64,000 nt of DNA from Bryobacteraceae bacterium (GCA_025056455.1 JANWVY010000006.1:124001-188000); one strand, 5' to 3'. Shown: positions 35,263-43,968, numbered from the stretch's first letter. The notes: a model not told the origin generated them from the letters alone. Numbers and translations are program-made.

Positions 35263-36176
35263 CAATGGTCGAAGCGCGGGATTTGACCCGCCGTTTTGGC
35301 GCGGTAACGGCCGTGAACCGACTGAACCTGACTGTCGCCCGAGGCGAAGTCTTCGGCCTCGTCGGGCCGGATGGGGCGGGAAAGACAACTACGCTGCGAA
35401 TGTTTTGCGGACTCTTGGAGCCAAGCTCTGGCGAAGCCTTTGTCGGGGGCAGGAGCGTCCAAAGCGAGGCCAAAGCAATCAAAGATCGCATCGGCTACAT
35501 GGCGCAGAAATTCGGTCTCTATACGGACCTCACGGTGGAAGAAAACCTGAAGTTCTATGCCGATCTATTTGGTTTGCGTCCCGCGGCGCACAAAAGGTTG
35601 ATGGCGGAGCTCTTCGCGCAGATGCGCATGGAGCCTTTTCGAAACCGGGCAGCAGGGAAGCTTTCCGGGGGGATGAAACAGAAGCTGGCGCTAATGTGCG
35701 TGCTGTTGCACCGGCCCGAGATCTTATTTCTCGACGAGCCCACCAACGGCGTGGATCCAGTTTCGCGCCGCGACTTCTGGTTGATTCTCACGCAACTAGT
35801 TCAACAAGGGATGACCGTCTTGCTGACAACTTCCTACTTGGATGAGGCAGAACGTTGCGACCGGGTGGCGTTAATGGACCGCGGCGAGCTGATTTGCGTC
35901 GATTCTCCCTGGACGCTGCGCCGCAGTTTGCGCGAGCGCTGCCTGGAGGTCCGATCACTCGATCTGAGAGCCACGCGCGACCAGCTCCGGGTTCATCCGG
36001 CAGTACTTAGCGCCGATCTTGCGGGCTGCTCACTGCATGTTTTGGTGAGTGGAGAAGTTTCGCTCGAAGAGCTCGGCAGAATTGCGCCAGAAGCGCAATT
36101 TCGGGAAATTCTCCCTTCTATCGAGGACATTTTTATTGCCACGATCCGCGGACGGCAGATTCATGCAACCCCTTAG
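35259..36176 (+). CDS. ABC transporter ATP-binding protein 1
   Basis: A 305-residue cytoplasmic ATPase of an ABC-2-type exporter. Walker A is GPDGAGKTT (36-44), the Q-loop region is GYMAQKFGLYTDLTVEENL, the signature is KLSGGMKQKLALMC and Walker B is EILFLDEPTNGVDP. Walker A has Asp in place of the usual Asn (GPDG rather than GPNG), as in the N-terminal half of E. coli YbhF. The last 80 residues (SLDLRATRDQLRVHPAVLSADLAGCSLHVLVSG) form an accessory domain. It is followed by a second ATPase whose start lies 14 bases inside this gene, so the two behave like a split YbhF. Confidence 0.93.
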   Translation: MTMVEARDLTRRFGAVTAVNRLNLTVARGEVFGLVGPDGAGKTTTLRMFCGLLEPSSGEAFVGGRSVQSEAKAIKDRIGYMAQKFGLYTDLTVEENLKFYADLFGLRPAAHKRLMAELFAQMRMEPFRNRAAGKLSGGMKQKLALMCVLLHRPEILFLDEPTNGVDPVSRRDFWLILTQLVQQGMTVLLTTSYLDEAERCDRVALMDRGELICVDSPWTLRRSLRERCLEVRSLDLRATRDQLRVHPAVLSADLAGCSLHVLVSGEVSLEELGRIAPEAQFREILPSIEDIFIATIRGRQIHATP

Positions 36177-36924
36177 GCCCAGTATCGTCTTAGAACAGCT
36201 GGTGAAGCGCTTTGGCGACTTCACGGCAGTTGACCATGTGACGCTCGAAGTTGCCCCGGGTGAAATTTTTGGATTTCTTGGACCAAACGGAGCCGGTAAA
36301 TCGACCACGATTCGGATTCTCTGCGGCTTGCTGCAACCGACCTCGGGCCGGGCGATGGTCGCCGGATTGGATGTGAGCCACGAGCCAGAGCAAGTGAAGC
36401 AGCGCATTGGCTACATGTCGCAGAAGTTTTCGCTGTACGACGATTTGACTGTGGAGGAGAATCTCGATTTCTTTCTTGGCGTATACGATGTTCCGAGAGC
36501 GAAGCGGGCCGCACGGAAGGCCTATGCGCTCGAGATGGCCGGTCTTGCGGAACGGAGGCGGGATTTGACGCGATGGCTGTCAGGTGGCTGGAAACAGCGT
36601 CTCGCCTTAGGCTGTGCGATTTTGCATGAGCCCGCTGTGATTTTTTTAGATGAGCCGACCAGTGGTGTAGACCCAATCGCCCGCCGCGCTTTCTGGGATC
36701 TGATCAACGATCTCTCGCATGCCGGCCATACCGTGCTGGTGAGCACGCATTACATGGAAGAAGCCGAATACTGCCGCCGCTGTGCGCTCATGCACAGGGG
36801 GCGCGTGATTGCGCTGGGCTCGCCAGAAGAGCTCAAGGCTTCGGTTCAGTCGGCGAGCTGTCTGGAGCCAACAATGGAGGATGTCTTTGTGGCCATGATT
36901 GAAGCCCAGGAGGCGAGGCTGTGA
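36163..36924 (+). CDS. ABC transporter ATP-binding protein 2
   Basis: Second ATPase of the exporter, 253 residues from the ATG at 36163, overlapping the previous gene by 14 bases in another frame. Walker A is LGPNGAGKSTT, the Q-loop area is IGYMSQKFSLYDDLTVEENLDFF, the signature is RWLSGGWKQRLALG and Walker B is AVIFLDEPTSGVDPIARR; the H-loop is VLVSTHYMEEAEYC. It corresponds to the C-terminal half of YbhF. The frame runs about 110 bases further upstream, but that segment is out of family and lies within ATPase 1. The stop overlaps the GTG of permease 1 (GTGA). Confidence 0.93.
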   Translation: MQPLRPSIVLEQLVKRFGDFTAVDHVTLEVAPGEIFGFLGPNGAGKSTTIRILCGLLQPTSGRAMVAGLDVSHEPEQVKQRIGYMSQKFSLYDDLTVEENLDFFLGVYDVPRAKRAARKAYALEMAGLAERRRDLTRWLSGGWKQRLALGCAILHEPAVIFLDEPTSGVDPIARRAFWDLINDLSHAGHTVLVSTHYMEEAEYCRRCALMHRGRVIALGSPEELKASVQSASCLEPTMEDVFVAMIEAQEARL

Positions 36925-38057
36925 TCTGCTACCGGCGCACGAAGGCGATTGCCAAAAAAGAATTTCTGCACGTCCTGCGCGACCCGCGCAGCTTGTATCT
37001 CGCGCTCGCGATTCCTATGCTCTTGCTGGTGCTGTTTGGCTATGCACTGTCGCTTGATGTCGATCAGATTCCGCTCGCGGTTTTTGATCACGATGACAGC
37101 GGGGAGAGCCGAGAGCTGATTCGCCGCTTCACCGCTTCTCCGTTTTTTCAATTCAAAGCCCGCGTGGAAAGCTACCGCGAGATTGAAGCTGGGTTTCGCC
37201 GTGGAGGAGCGCTGGCTGCGCTCGTGGTTCCTACCGACTTTTCGAGAAAGCTAAAACAAGGCGAGACTGTGGCGATCCAATTCCTGCTGGATGGCAGCGA
37301 TTCAAATACCGCTTCGATTGCGCTTGGTTATGCCAAAGCGCTCGTCTCCTCCTATTCCAGCCAGCTTCGGACGGCCTGGCAAGTCCGCAAGGGGGCCGGA
37401 GAAATCAAGCCGCCGGTCGAGCTCGAGCTGCGCGTCATCTACAACGAAGAATTGAAATCCAAAAACTATATTGTTCCGGGCCTTATTGCGGTGATTTTGA
37501 TGATTATTGCCGCTTTGTTGACTTCGTTGTGTATTGCCCGGGAGTGGGAAAACGGCACGATGGAGGAACTGCTGTCAACGCCACTCCGGCCGGCAGAGCT
37601 CGTGTTGGGGAAACTTGCCGCTTATTTTGCTTTGGGGTTTGTGGACATGCTTACGGCCGTGACAGCGGGCATTTTTATTTTCGGGGTTCCGATGCGGGGA
37701 AGCGTCTGGCTGTTGTTTTTGTCTGCTTGCGTGTTTCTGTTTGGGGCGCTGTGTTGGGGAATTTTCTTGAGCGCCACGATGCGCAACCAGTTGCAGGCGT
37801 TTCAAGCTGGGTTGCTGAGCTCGTTTCTGCCAGCTTTCTTGCTGTCCGGTTTTGTTTACTCCCTTGAGCAGATGCCTCTGATACCTCGCTTGCTCAGCTA
37901 CATCGTACCCGCGCGCTATTTTGTTGCGCTCATGAAGGGCATCTTTCAAAAAGGTGTGGGGCTGGAGGTGCTCTGGCTCGAGCTCGTTTTCTTAGTGGTC
38001 TACGCGGGGATTGTGTTCGTGCTCACGACGCGCAAATTGAAGGAGAAGCTGGCATGA
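36921..38057 (+). CDS. ABC-2 type permease 1 (YbhS-like)
   Basis: A 378-residue inner-membrane permease. One N-terminal membrane helix (LYLALAIPMLLLVLFGYALSL) is followed by a large periplasmic domain (about 45-190, with PLAVFDHDDSGESRELIRRFTASPFF), then five helices at the C-terminus (YIVPGLIAVILMIIAALLTSLCIAREWENGTMEELLSTPLRPAELVLGK and on). That block is the ABC-2 signature. It starts with GTG overlapping the ATPase 2 stop and ends in an ATGA overlap with permease 2. It would form the transmembrane dimer with permease 2. Confidence 0.92.
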   Translation: MICYRRTKAIAKKEFLHVLRDPRSLYLALAIPMLLLVLFGYALSLDVDQIPLAVFDHDDSGESRELIRRFTASPFFQFKARVESYREIEAGFRRGGALAALVVPTDFSRKLKQGETVAIQFLLDGSDSNTASIALGYAKALVSSYSSQLRTAWQVRKGAGEIKPPVELELRVIYNEELKSKNYIVPGLIAVILMIIAALLTSLCIAREWENGTMEELLSTPLRPAELVLGKLAAYFALGFVDMLTAVTAGIFIFGVPMRGSVWLLFLSACVFLFGALCWGIFLSATMRNQLQAFQAGLLSSFLPAFLLSGFVYSLEQMPLIPRLLSYIVPARYFVALMKGIFQKGVGLEVLWLELVFLVVYAGIVFVLTTRKLKEKLA

Positions 38058-39205
38058 GTGGCGGCCGGATTGTGGAGATGATGCGCAAGGAATTCCGACA
38101 GTCCTTTCGCGAGCCGCGTTTGCGCGCTTTGCTGGTGGGGCCGCCCATTATTCAATTTCTAGTTTTTGGATTTGTCGTGAATTTGGACGTTGAGCGCTCC
38201 CGGCTCGCATGGTTGGACCAAGATCAAACGGCGGCCTCGCGGCAGTTGCGCGACGCCTTTCTTGGCTCGGGGCGTTACCAGCTAACGGCCGTAGCGGATA
38301 CGCAGCGGCAGTTACAGAAGGTCTTGGATCAAGGACTCGTGGATTCGGCCGTAGTGGTCCGAAGAGGTTTTGCCAGAGACTTGGTGCGGGGAAAGCAATC
38401 TGCGGTGCAGGTGCTGGTCGATGGCACAAACTCCAACACCGCCTCCATTCTTTCGGCTTACGCTGGGGAGATCGTGCGTTCCTTTGCCGCGGAACGGCTG
38501 GCAGACTTGCAAAACCAGAAACGGCTGGCTCGAGGCGGCGAGCTCGCCCGGTTGAGCGCGCCGGGGATCGAGATGCAGCAGCGGGTGTGGTTTAATCCGG
38601 AGCTAAAGAGCCGAAATTATTTCATCCCAGGCATTTTGGTGAACATTATGACGCTGGTCACTCTCATGTTGACTTCCTTGGCCATTGTCCGGGAGAAGGA
38701 AATTGGGACCATGGAGCAGCTGATGGTGACGCCACTCGAGCCCGTGGAATTGATGCTCGGTAAGACGCTCCCCTTTGCGCTCGTTGCTTTATTTGATCTG
38801 GGCTTGATTATTGTTCTATCGCTTGTTGTCTTCCGAATTCCGTTTCAAGGGAGCGCCGTCTTGCTATTCGGATCGGCGATTTTGTTCTTGTTTACGACGC
38901 TGGGCTTTGGATTGTTCATCAGCACGATTTCCCACACCCAGCAGCAGGCGATCATGACCACGTTTTTCTTTTTCCAGCCCGCGTTTATGCTGAGCGGATT
39001 CGCTTTCCCGATTCGCAACATGCCCGAACCGGTGCAATATCTGACCTTGCTCAACCCGAACCGTTATTTTCTTGAGATTTGTCGGGGAGTTTTTTTGAAG
39101 GGCAGCTCCGTGGACACATTATGGCCGCAGATGGTTTTGCTGGGCGTGTTTGGAGTGAGTATTTTGTTTTTTAGCGCGCGGCGCTTCCACAAAACGCTGG
39201 ACTAA
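38054..39205 (+). CDS. ABC-2 type permease 2 (YbhR-like)
   Basis: A 383-residue paralogue of permease 1 with the same plan: a membrane helix (LLVGPPIIQFLVFGFVVNLD), a periplasmic domain (RLAWLDQDQTAASRQLRDAFLGSGRYQL), then NYFIPGILVNIMTLVTLMLTSLAIVREKEIGTMEQLMVTPLEPVELMLGK and four more helices. It is the last gene of the seven-gene efflux operon starting at 32073. It converges with the CHAT gene, 19 bases between stops, with no clear terminator hairpin. The pump's substrate is unknown; E. coli relatives affect drug and cation sensitivity. Confidence 0.92.
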   Translation: MSGGRIVEMMRKEFRQSFREPRLRALLVGPPIIQFLVFGFVVNLDVERSRLAWLDQDQTAASRQLRDAFLGSGRYQLTAVADTQRQLQKVLDQGLVDSAVVVRRGFARDLVRGKQSAVQVLVDGTNSNTASILSAYAGEIVRSFAAERLADLQNQKRLARGGELARLSAPGIEMQQRVWFNPELKSRNYFIPGILVNIMTLVTLMLTSLAIVREKEIGTMEQLMVTPLEPVELMLGKTLPFALVALFDLGLIIVLSLVVFRIPFQGSAVLLFGSAILFLFTTLGFGLFISTISHTQQQAIMTTFFFFQPAFMLSGFAFPIRNMPEPVQYLTLLNPNRYFLEICRGVFLKGSSVDTLWPQMVLLGVFGVSILFFSARRFHKTLD

Positions 39206-39224
39206 AGCGGCTGCTGGAGCGAGC

Positions 39225-41639
39225 TCAAGGCCGGCCTTCCATGAAGGTCCAAGCACCCCAGTAGTAAGCGGCGCGGAAGGGCGTGTTGCTGCGAAGCAGG
39301 TCCAAGCGCGCCTGGCGCAGGGCTTCTGGGGCGGGCATTCCTTGGCGGATGAAACGGTACATGGTGGTGTGGAGGTGCAGGGAGGCGGAGTCCTGGATTT
39401 CCCACAAGCCGGCGGTAACACCTTCAGCGCCAGCCCGTAGAAAAGCCCAGCCTAAGCCGATGAGACCTGTGCCGCGGTAAGCGCGGACGCCGGCGCTGTG
39501 GCAGACTCCCAGCGTCACGAGGCGGGCGCGCAGCTTCTGGCGGACGATCTGGCGTGCGGTCAAACGGTAGTCGCCTTGCCCGGGCGAGAGGATGAGGGCA
39601 GAGTCTAGGGGGGTCCGGTTGTTGGCCACTCCGTGGGTCGCAAAGTGGATGAAGTCGAACTGCTCAAGGCGGCTACCGAGTACGCCTTGAGGGGTGGCCT
39701 GGGCCTCAGCAAGCAGCACGACGTTTTGAGGACCCATCTCGTTGAGAATGCTTGCAAGTTCTTCTTTCACGCGCGGAAGGGGCGAAAAGCCGGAGAGAGC
39801 CAGGTTGGCGTTGCCCACCAGCAGAAGTTTGCCCGCTCGAGCGGGAAAGGGGGCTGAGGCCTCGAGTAAAGACCGGAGCGAGGGGGCTCGAGACAGGGTG
39901 ACGTCTTCAATCCAAAAGCGTCCTGGGCGGGGATTCAGGGTGTCAAACGAGAGGCGGTGAAGCACGCCGTCGCCGATTACAATGACGCGAGTGTGGCTGC
40001 TCGCCAGGCGATCGCCCACGAGAATTTGAAAGAGTTTTTGTCCGGTGTCCGGATCTTGGCGAGAATTGCGCAGGTTGGCATGGTGCTTCTCAATCAGCTG
40101 GCCGAGCTCGTCTTCGCCGGGCAGTTCATCGTGACGGACGGCATCTGCGGTAACCACCCACACGGAAGACCGGCGAGGCGCCAGCCAGTAGATAAGAATG
40201 GCGGCGTTGCGTTTCGAGGCGATGGTCCGGGGATCGACGTTACGGAGGGGAACGGCACGGTCGCCGAACTTGCTCCAGCGCGCGGCGTCGGCCACCCAGA
40301 GCGCGTCTGTGATCCGTCCCGCATCGAGAAGAAACCGCGCGTAACGCCGAAATAAGCTCAGGTTGGTGGCTGGATAGGAGAGGCGGAAGTCCTCGCGGCG
40401 CAGGTCGCTGGCGCGAGCGAGGGCTTCGCGGAGACCGGTTTCAAACTGGACAGCGGCTTGCTCGCGGCGCTGCGTATGGGCTAGCAGTTCGGCGTAAGTT
40501 TCCCGGACTCCCAAGTGCTGGTAGAGCTCTGCCTCTTTCGATTGGAGCAGGGAGCGAATACGGTTTTCGGCCTCCGGGTATTGTTTTGCAGCTAAGAGGA
40601 TGTTGGCTGCAGTGACATCGCTAAAAAAGCGAGTCCGGTGGTCGGAAGGATGAAGCATTTCGATGGCGCGCTGGTGCGCTTGGGTGGCCTTTTCCAAGTC
40701 CCCGAGTGCGAGATGGAGCGTGGCGAGATTAATTAGACAGTCGGCGGCGTCGGTGCGGCGGTTGGAGCTTTCAATGAGGCGGTAGGCCTCGTGGTAAAAC
40801 TGGGCCGCCAACTGGTGCCGGTTGAGCAAGAAGGCAGCGACACCACAGTTGTTGCGCCATTTGATCTGATCTCCGATGTTGTCGGTGCGAAGGGCGAGGT
40901 CGGCGGCTTGCTGGCTGAGGGCGAGGGCGAATTCGGTTTCGCCGAGCATGAGGTAACACCAACCAAGATTCCCGAGCGTGCGGGCGCGATTTGGAATATC
41001 GTTGGACTGTTCGGCCGCCTCGAGGGCGCGCTCAAACCATTCCACGGCTTCGCCGCAGCGCTCCGCGCGCAGATGCTGAGTTCCCATCTGCCCGTAAACG
41101 GAGGTTTTCAGCTGCAGGTTCTGAGTTTTGTCGAGCAGCTGAAGGGCCTGGCGCAGATAGGAGGTTTCCTCGTCAAAATTCTGCCCTCGACCGCCGAGAT
41201 AGAGGAGGGCTCGGATTTCCAGTTCGTGCCACTGATGTTGACGGGCTTGTTGACGGGCTTGTTGCAGCATGGATATGCCGCTGGCAAAATCGCCCGTGCG
41301 TATCGCCGCCAAACCATGAAGAATGCGCCAGAGAGTGGCGATCTTCGGCTCGGCAGCCGGGGGAATAGCTTCAGAGAGGATCTTTTGCCATTCCCCGCGC
41401 CAAGATAGCACTTCCAGGTAGCGCGCTCGAGCCAGGGGTTTTTCCTCAGGTTTTGCCAGGGCTAAACAGGTTTCCGCCTGTTGCAACGCGGAGCGATAAT
41501 TTTTCAGTTTCCACTGCTCGACTTCGGCCAGGCACTGCGCGAGCGGAGAGGGACTGGGTGAGCGATGGCACCCAGCAAGCGCGAGGATCAAGAACAGAAA
41601 AGCACCGGAAACCGTTCTCTTAGGGATACCAAGTCCCAT
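39225..41639 (-). CDS. TPR-CHAT lipoprotein (caspase-like protease)
   Basis: An 804-residue protein with a lipobox (ILALAGC, lipidated Cys24), about 350 residues of tetratricopeptide-like helical repeats (for example AVEWFERALEAAEQSNDIPNRARTLGNLGWCYLMLGETEFALALSQQAADLAL), and a C-terminal CHAT domain. CHAT is a caspase/separase-like cysteine protease fold; the catalytic pair is His669 (FIHFATHG) and Cys713 (LVTLGVCHSAG), both intact, followed by GLIGLGWAFLRAGAEGVTAGLWEI. The lipobox implies export and membrane anchoring. It is the last gene of a minus-strand group with an ECF sigma factor, an anti-sigma factor and an unknown protein whose 3' end it overlaps by 20 bases. It may cleave something outside the cytoplasm, perhaps the anti-sigma factor (inference). 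Confidence 0.87.
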   Translation of the reverse strand: MGLGIPKRTVSGAFLFLILALAGCHRSPSPSPLAQCLAEVEQWKLKNYRSALQQAETCLALAKPEEKPLARARYLEVLSWRGEWQKILSEAIPPAAEPKIATLWRILHGLAAIRTGDFASGISMLQQARQQARQHQWHELEIRALLYLGGRGQNFDEETSYLRQALQLLDKTQNLQLKTSVYGQMGTQHLRAERCGEAVEWFERALEAAEQSNDIPNRARTLGNLGWCYLMLGETEFALALSQQAADLALRTDNIGDQIKWRNNCGVAAFLLNRHQLAAQFYHEAYRLIESSNRRTDAADCLINLATLHLALGDLEKATQAHQRAIEMLHPSDHRTRFFSDVTAANILLAAKQYPEAENRIRSLLQSKEAELYQHLGVRETYAELLAHTQRREQAAVQFETGLREALARASDLRREDFRLSYPATNLSLFRRYARFLLDAGRITDALWVADAARWSKFGDRAVPLRNVDPRTIASKRNAAILIYWLAPRRSSVWVVTADAVRHDELPGEDELGQLIEKHHANLRNSRQDPDTGQKLFQILVGDRLASSHTRVIVIGDGVLHRLSFDTLNPRPGRFWIEDVTLSRAPSLRSLLEASAPFPARAGKLLLVGNANLALSGFSPLPRVKEELASILNEMGPQNVVLLAEAQATPQGVLGSRLEQFDFIHFATHGVANNRTPLDSALILSPGQGDYRLTARQIVRQKLRARLVTLGVCHSAGVRAYRGTGLIGLGWAFLRAGAEGVTAGLWEIQDSASLHLHTTMYRFIRQGMPAPEALRQARLDLLRSNTPFRAAYYWGAWTFMEGRP

Positions 41640-42453
41640 TGCCGGCTACGCCCCCAGCGGCAAACTCGCCCTCATTTGGGCTTCCGAGTTCGAAGCGTAG
41701 CATATTCAAGCGGCGGGAACGGTTTTCGACGATTATTTCCGCCAGGTAAATTTTGCCAAAGTCTGGGATGCGGATGGCGAAGCCTTCGGTGTAGCCGCCG
41801 CGCACGTGAATGGGGTGCTTGAGGAGTGTAGCGGCGATTGCGCCCCCGCGCTCGGGAATTTCCTCGTCGCTGAACTTCCGGGTCCATTCCGGGTCAGCTC
41901 GATCGAGCAGCGGGCAGTTCTTAAGGTGATCTTTCCAGCCACAGATCGCGTTCAACTCGCTTCGGGCTGAAGGATCATCGTGATAACGCTGACGCAGGGC
42001 GCTTTGAGTGGGGCAGTCTTTCCAAAAATCTAGATTCAAATCAGCGTCAATGGCCTGGCCGTTGATGCGGAGTTCCTCGAAGTGGGTTCCAGAAAAGGAA
42101 AACTCGTGTTCTGAAGACGGAACTGGGTTCCTGTTATCAGTGCGAATTTTGGTTGACAGCTGGGCCACCACGCGTTTTGCGGAAACCACTTCTTGAAGGC
42201 GAAAATCCTCAAGGACGGCGGTAGCCTGGGCGTTGTAGACAGGGACCGCTCCCCGGTTGTCCACGCTGCCGGAAACTTGAGTGTAAGCGCGCTGAAACGA
42301 GAGAATCCCGTTCAGTTGAAAAGGGCCACTCTCCGAGGACTGGAACCCGCCTACCCAAGAAAGACTGCTCGCAGCAGGGACGTTGATCACCTGCTGGAAG
42401 GGACGCCGCAAAAATCCCCCCAGTGCGTAGGCATTGGCTGTATAGACGTACAT
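41620..42453 (-). CDS. Hypothetical protein between anti-sigma and TPR-CHAT genes
   Basis: A 277-residue protein of no family I recognise. The N-terminus MYVYTANAYALGGFLRRPFQQVINVP has no clear signal peptide. The first half is rich in beta-strand residues (PFQLNGILSFQRAYTQVSGSVDNRGAVPVYNAQATAVLEDFRL), the middle has three Cys in a hydrophilic region (DFWKDCPTQSALRQRYHDD, AICGWKDHLKNCPLLDRADPEW) and the C-terminal part again looks beta-rich (IRIPDFGKIYLAEIIVENRSRRLNMLRFELG). Gene order and the 20-base overlap with the TPR-CHAT gene make it a likely partner or substrate of that protease. The start could be later. Confidence 0.75.
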   Translation of the reverse strand: MYVYTANAYALGGFLRRPFQQVINVPAASSLSWVGGFQSSESGPFQLNGILSFQRAYTQVSGSVDNRGAVPVYNAQATAVLEDFRLQEVVSAKRVVAQLSTKIRTDNRNPVPSSEHEFSFSGTHFEELRINGQAIDADLNLDFWKDCPTQSALRQRYHDDPSARSELNAICGWKDHLKNCPLLDRADPEWTRKFSDEEIPERGGAIAATLLKHPIHVRGGYTEGFAIRIPDFGKIYLAEIIVENRSRRLNMLRFELGSPNEGEFAAGGVAGNGTWYP

Positions 42454-42485
42454 GAGTCCTTCTCCATGACCGTGGCGGTTCCAGA

Positions 42486-43181
42486 CTATTCGACACGGAA
42501 CGCGCCTTGCTGCAGTAGTTGCGCGCTACCTCCGATGGCCCGGCCGAAGACGCGAATCTGATAATTCCCTGGCTTGAGGCTGCCTTTTGGCAAGACCAGG
42601 GGGACCGATTGCTCCACACGATCGGCAGGTACCGAGAGTGGGGGTGGGTTCGAGGGTCCTGAGATCCGGATTTCGTAATCGAGCCAGCGCGCTTCATGAG
42701 GGATATCGAGGTTGAGAATGAGCGGCTCGCCATGGCGGAACACGACCGGTGCTGGTTCACCGGCACGTTCCCCCATTCGGAAGGGCACGAGATGAGTGGC
42801 GATGTAGGGAGAAGTAGCCCAGCGAAGGCTCTCTTTCAGACGGGGAAGCTCAACGAGGTTTTGATAGCCAAGCCCGCATAAGAGCAAGCCTGCGGCCCAG
42901 GCGGCCCAGTTCCGGCGCAAGCCTTCTACCCACCCCCAGGTTGGCCGGTGGCTGGATTTAGCGACTGGAACGGTTTTGGAAAGTGGCGTGGTGCGCTGGA
43001 TTGTTCCTTGTTGTTGAAGTTGTTGAATCGTTTCTCGAAGACGGTAACCTGCCACCATATCCGCGGCACAAACGGCGCACTCAAAAAAATGCTGTTCAAA
43101 CTCCTCCTTTTCGTGGTCCAAGAGTTCCCCGAGCAGATATTTTTCGGCCATGTTTGCGGCGACCGCTTGCTCGTGGGTCAT
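42486..43181 (-). CDS. Zinc-finger anti-sigma factor, membrane-bound
   Basis: A 231-residue bitopic protein. The cytoplasmic N-terminus carries the ZAS-type zinc motif H-x3-C-x2-C (His31, Cys35, Cys38 in HFFECAVCAADM), which clamps ECF sigma factors. One membrane helix (about 92-111, WAAWAAGLLLCGLGYQNLVEL) separates it from a periplasmic domain with an immunoglobulin-like look (PVVFRHGEPLILNLDIPHEARWLDYEIRISG, LPKGSLKPGNYQIRVFG). It lies 82 bases after the sigma gene. Release of the sigma factor would need the periplasmic domain to be cut or to change shape. Confidence 0.88.
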   Translation of the reverse strand: MTHEQAVAANMAEKYLLGELLDHEKEEFEQHFFECAVCAADMVAGYRLRETIQQLQQQGTIQRTTPLSKTVPVAKSSHRPTWGWVEGLRRNWAAWAAGLLLCGLGYQNLVELPRLKESLRWATSPYIATHLVPFRMGERAGEPAPVVFRHGEPLILNLDIPHEARWLDYEIRISGPSNPPPLSVPADRVEQSVPLVLPKGSLKPGNYQIRVFGRAIGGSAQLLQQGAFRVE

Positions 43182-43263
43182 ATCTTGGACCTCAACATCT
43201 TGTTCGCTGGAATAGTGTCCGATGGATACAAAACTGTTTCAAAAAGAGGCTGGTTTTGCGACG

Positions 43264-43968
43264 TCATGGGGCTGGCTCCCCTGCTTGGGTCTTCCGCGAA
43301 GTCGAGGTAGAGAGTTTTTGGCGAAAGGCCGCCTTGGCCCGGTGAACGAGAACACGAAGGTAGCCGCGGTCAATTCCAAACTGGTGGCAGATGGCATCCT
43401 TGTCGGCTTCCTCAAGGAAAACCGCCTCGAGGATGGCCCGTTCCCGGGTGGGGAGGGATTGGAGAATGGAGTGGACGATTTGCTGGCGTTCGCGGACCAG
43501 GAGGGCCTTTTCGGTATTTTCTGGAGCTGCAAGTTGATCTAAGTTTACGTCATCGACAGCGCTCCAGCGGGAGTCTCGCCGATAATATTCAGCCAGAACG
43601 TGATTACACACAGAGTTGACAAAGGAGCCGAGCTTGCGGCCATCCCGAATTCCTTCGGGTTTGCGGAGAGCAGCAAAGACACGTGCAAACGTTTCCTGGC
43701 GAATTTCGTCGATGACCAGCGGAGGGAGCATGCGAGCGCGCAGTTTGATTAGCAAGAGTGAGCCAAAGTACTGTATAAAATGCCGGATTGCCTCTTCGTC
43801 AGAAGAGGCTAGTTTGACCAGGTAGTCATCGGTGAGGGGCTCGAGGTTCAAGCCTACCAGTATATCTAGTAAATGTTCGATTGCTGCCTGTCTGGGATCA
43901 GCGTGGACGTAAGGCGCCAGCGCGGCGGAGGAGCTCCACCACTTTTTCTTTCGGAAGGGCTTCGACAC
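43264..43968 (-). CDS. ECF-family RNA polymerase sigma factor
   Basis: A 234-residue sigma-70 family factor. Region 2 includes DEEAIRHFIQYFGSLLLIKLRARMLPPLVIDEIRQETFARVFAALRK (promoter melting and core binding); region 4 includes HSILQSLPTRERAILEAVFLEEADKDAICHQFGIDRGYLRVLVHRAKAAFRQKL (-35 recognition HTH). It starts with GTG at 43968, GAGG 5 bases upstream, and its first 71 bases overlap the end of the P1 peptidase gene. A TTG at 43851 would give a shorter protein starting near region 2. The zinc-finger anti-sigma follows. Confidence 0.88.
   Translation of the reverse strand: MSKPFRKKKWWSSSAALAPYVHADPRQAAIEHLLDILVGLNLEPLTDDYLVKLASSDEEAIRHFIQYFGSLLLIKLRARMLPPLVIDEIRQETFARVFAALRKPEGIRDGRKLGSFVNSVCNHVLAEYYRRDSRWSAVDDVNLDQLAAPENTEKALLVRERQQIVHSILQSLPTRERAILEAVFLEEADKDAICHQFGIDRGYLRVLVHRAKAAFRQKLSTSTSRKTQAGEPAP

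Noticed and set aside
41236-41267. Repeat TTGACGGGCTTG in the TPR region as a mobile or regulatory repeat
   Set aside because: It is a 12-base in-frame tandem repeat (QQARQQAR) expected inside TPR coding sequence.
40791-41408. A 205-codon open frame on the plus strand
   Set aside because: It is antisense to the TPR region of the CHAT gene, whose repeats explain the open frame.
43239-43532. Small minus-strand frame within the sigma gene
   Set aside because: It is another frame of the ECF sigma gene with no ribosome binding site.
39225-43968. Type III-E CRISPR (Craspase) locus around the TPR-CHAT gene
   Set aside because: No gRAMP effector, no repeat-spacer array and no Cas genes are present in the window; only the CHAT/sigma theme is shared.
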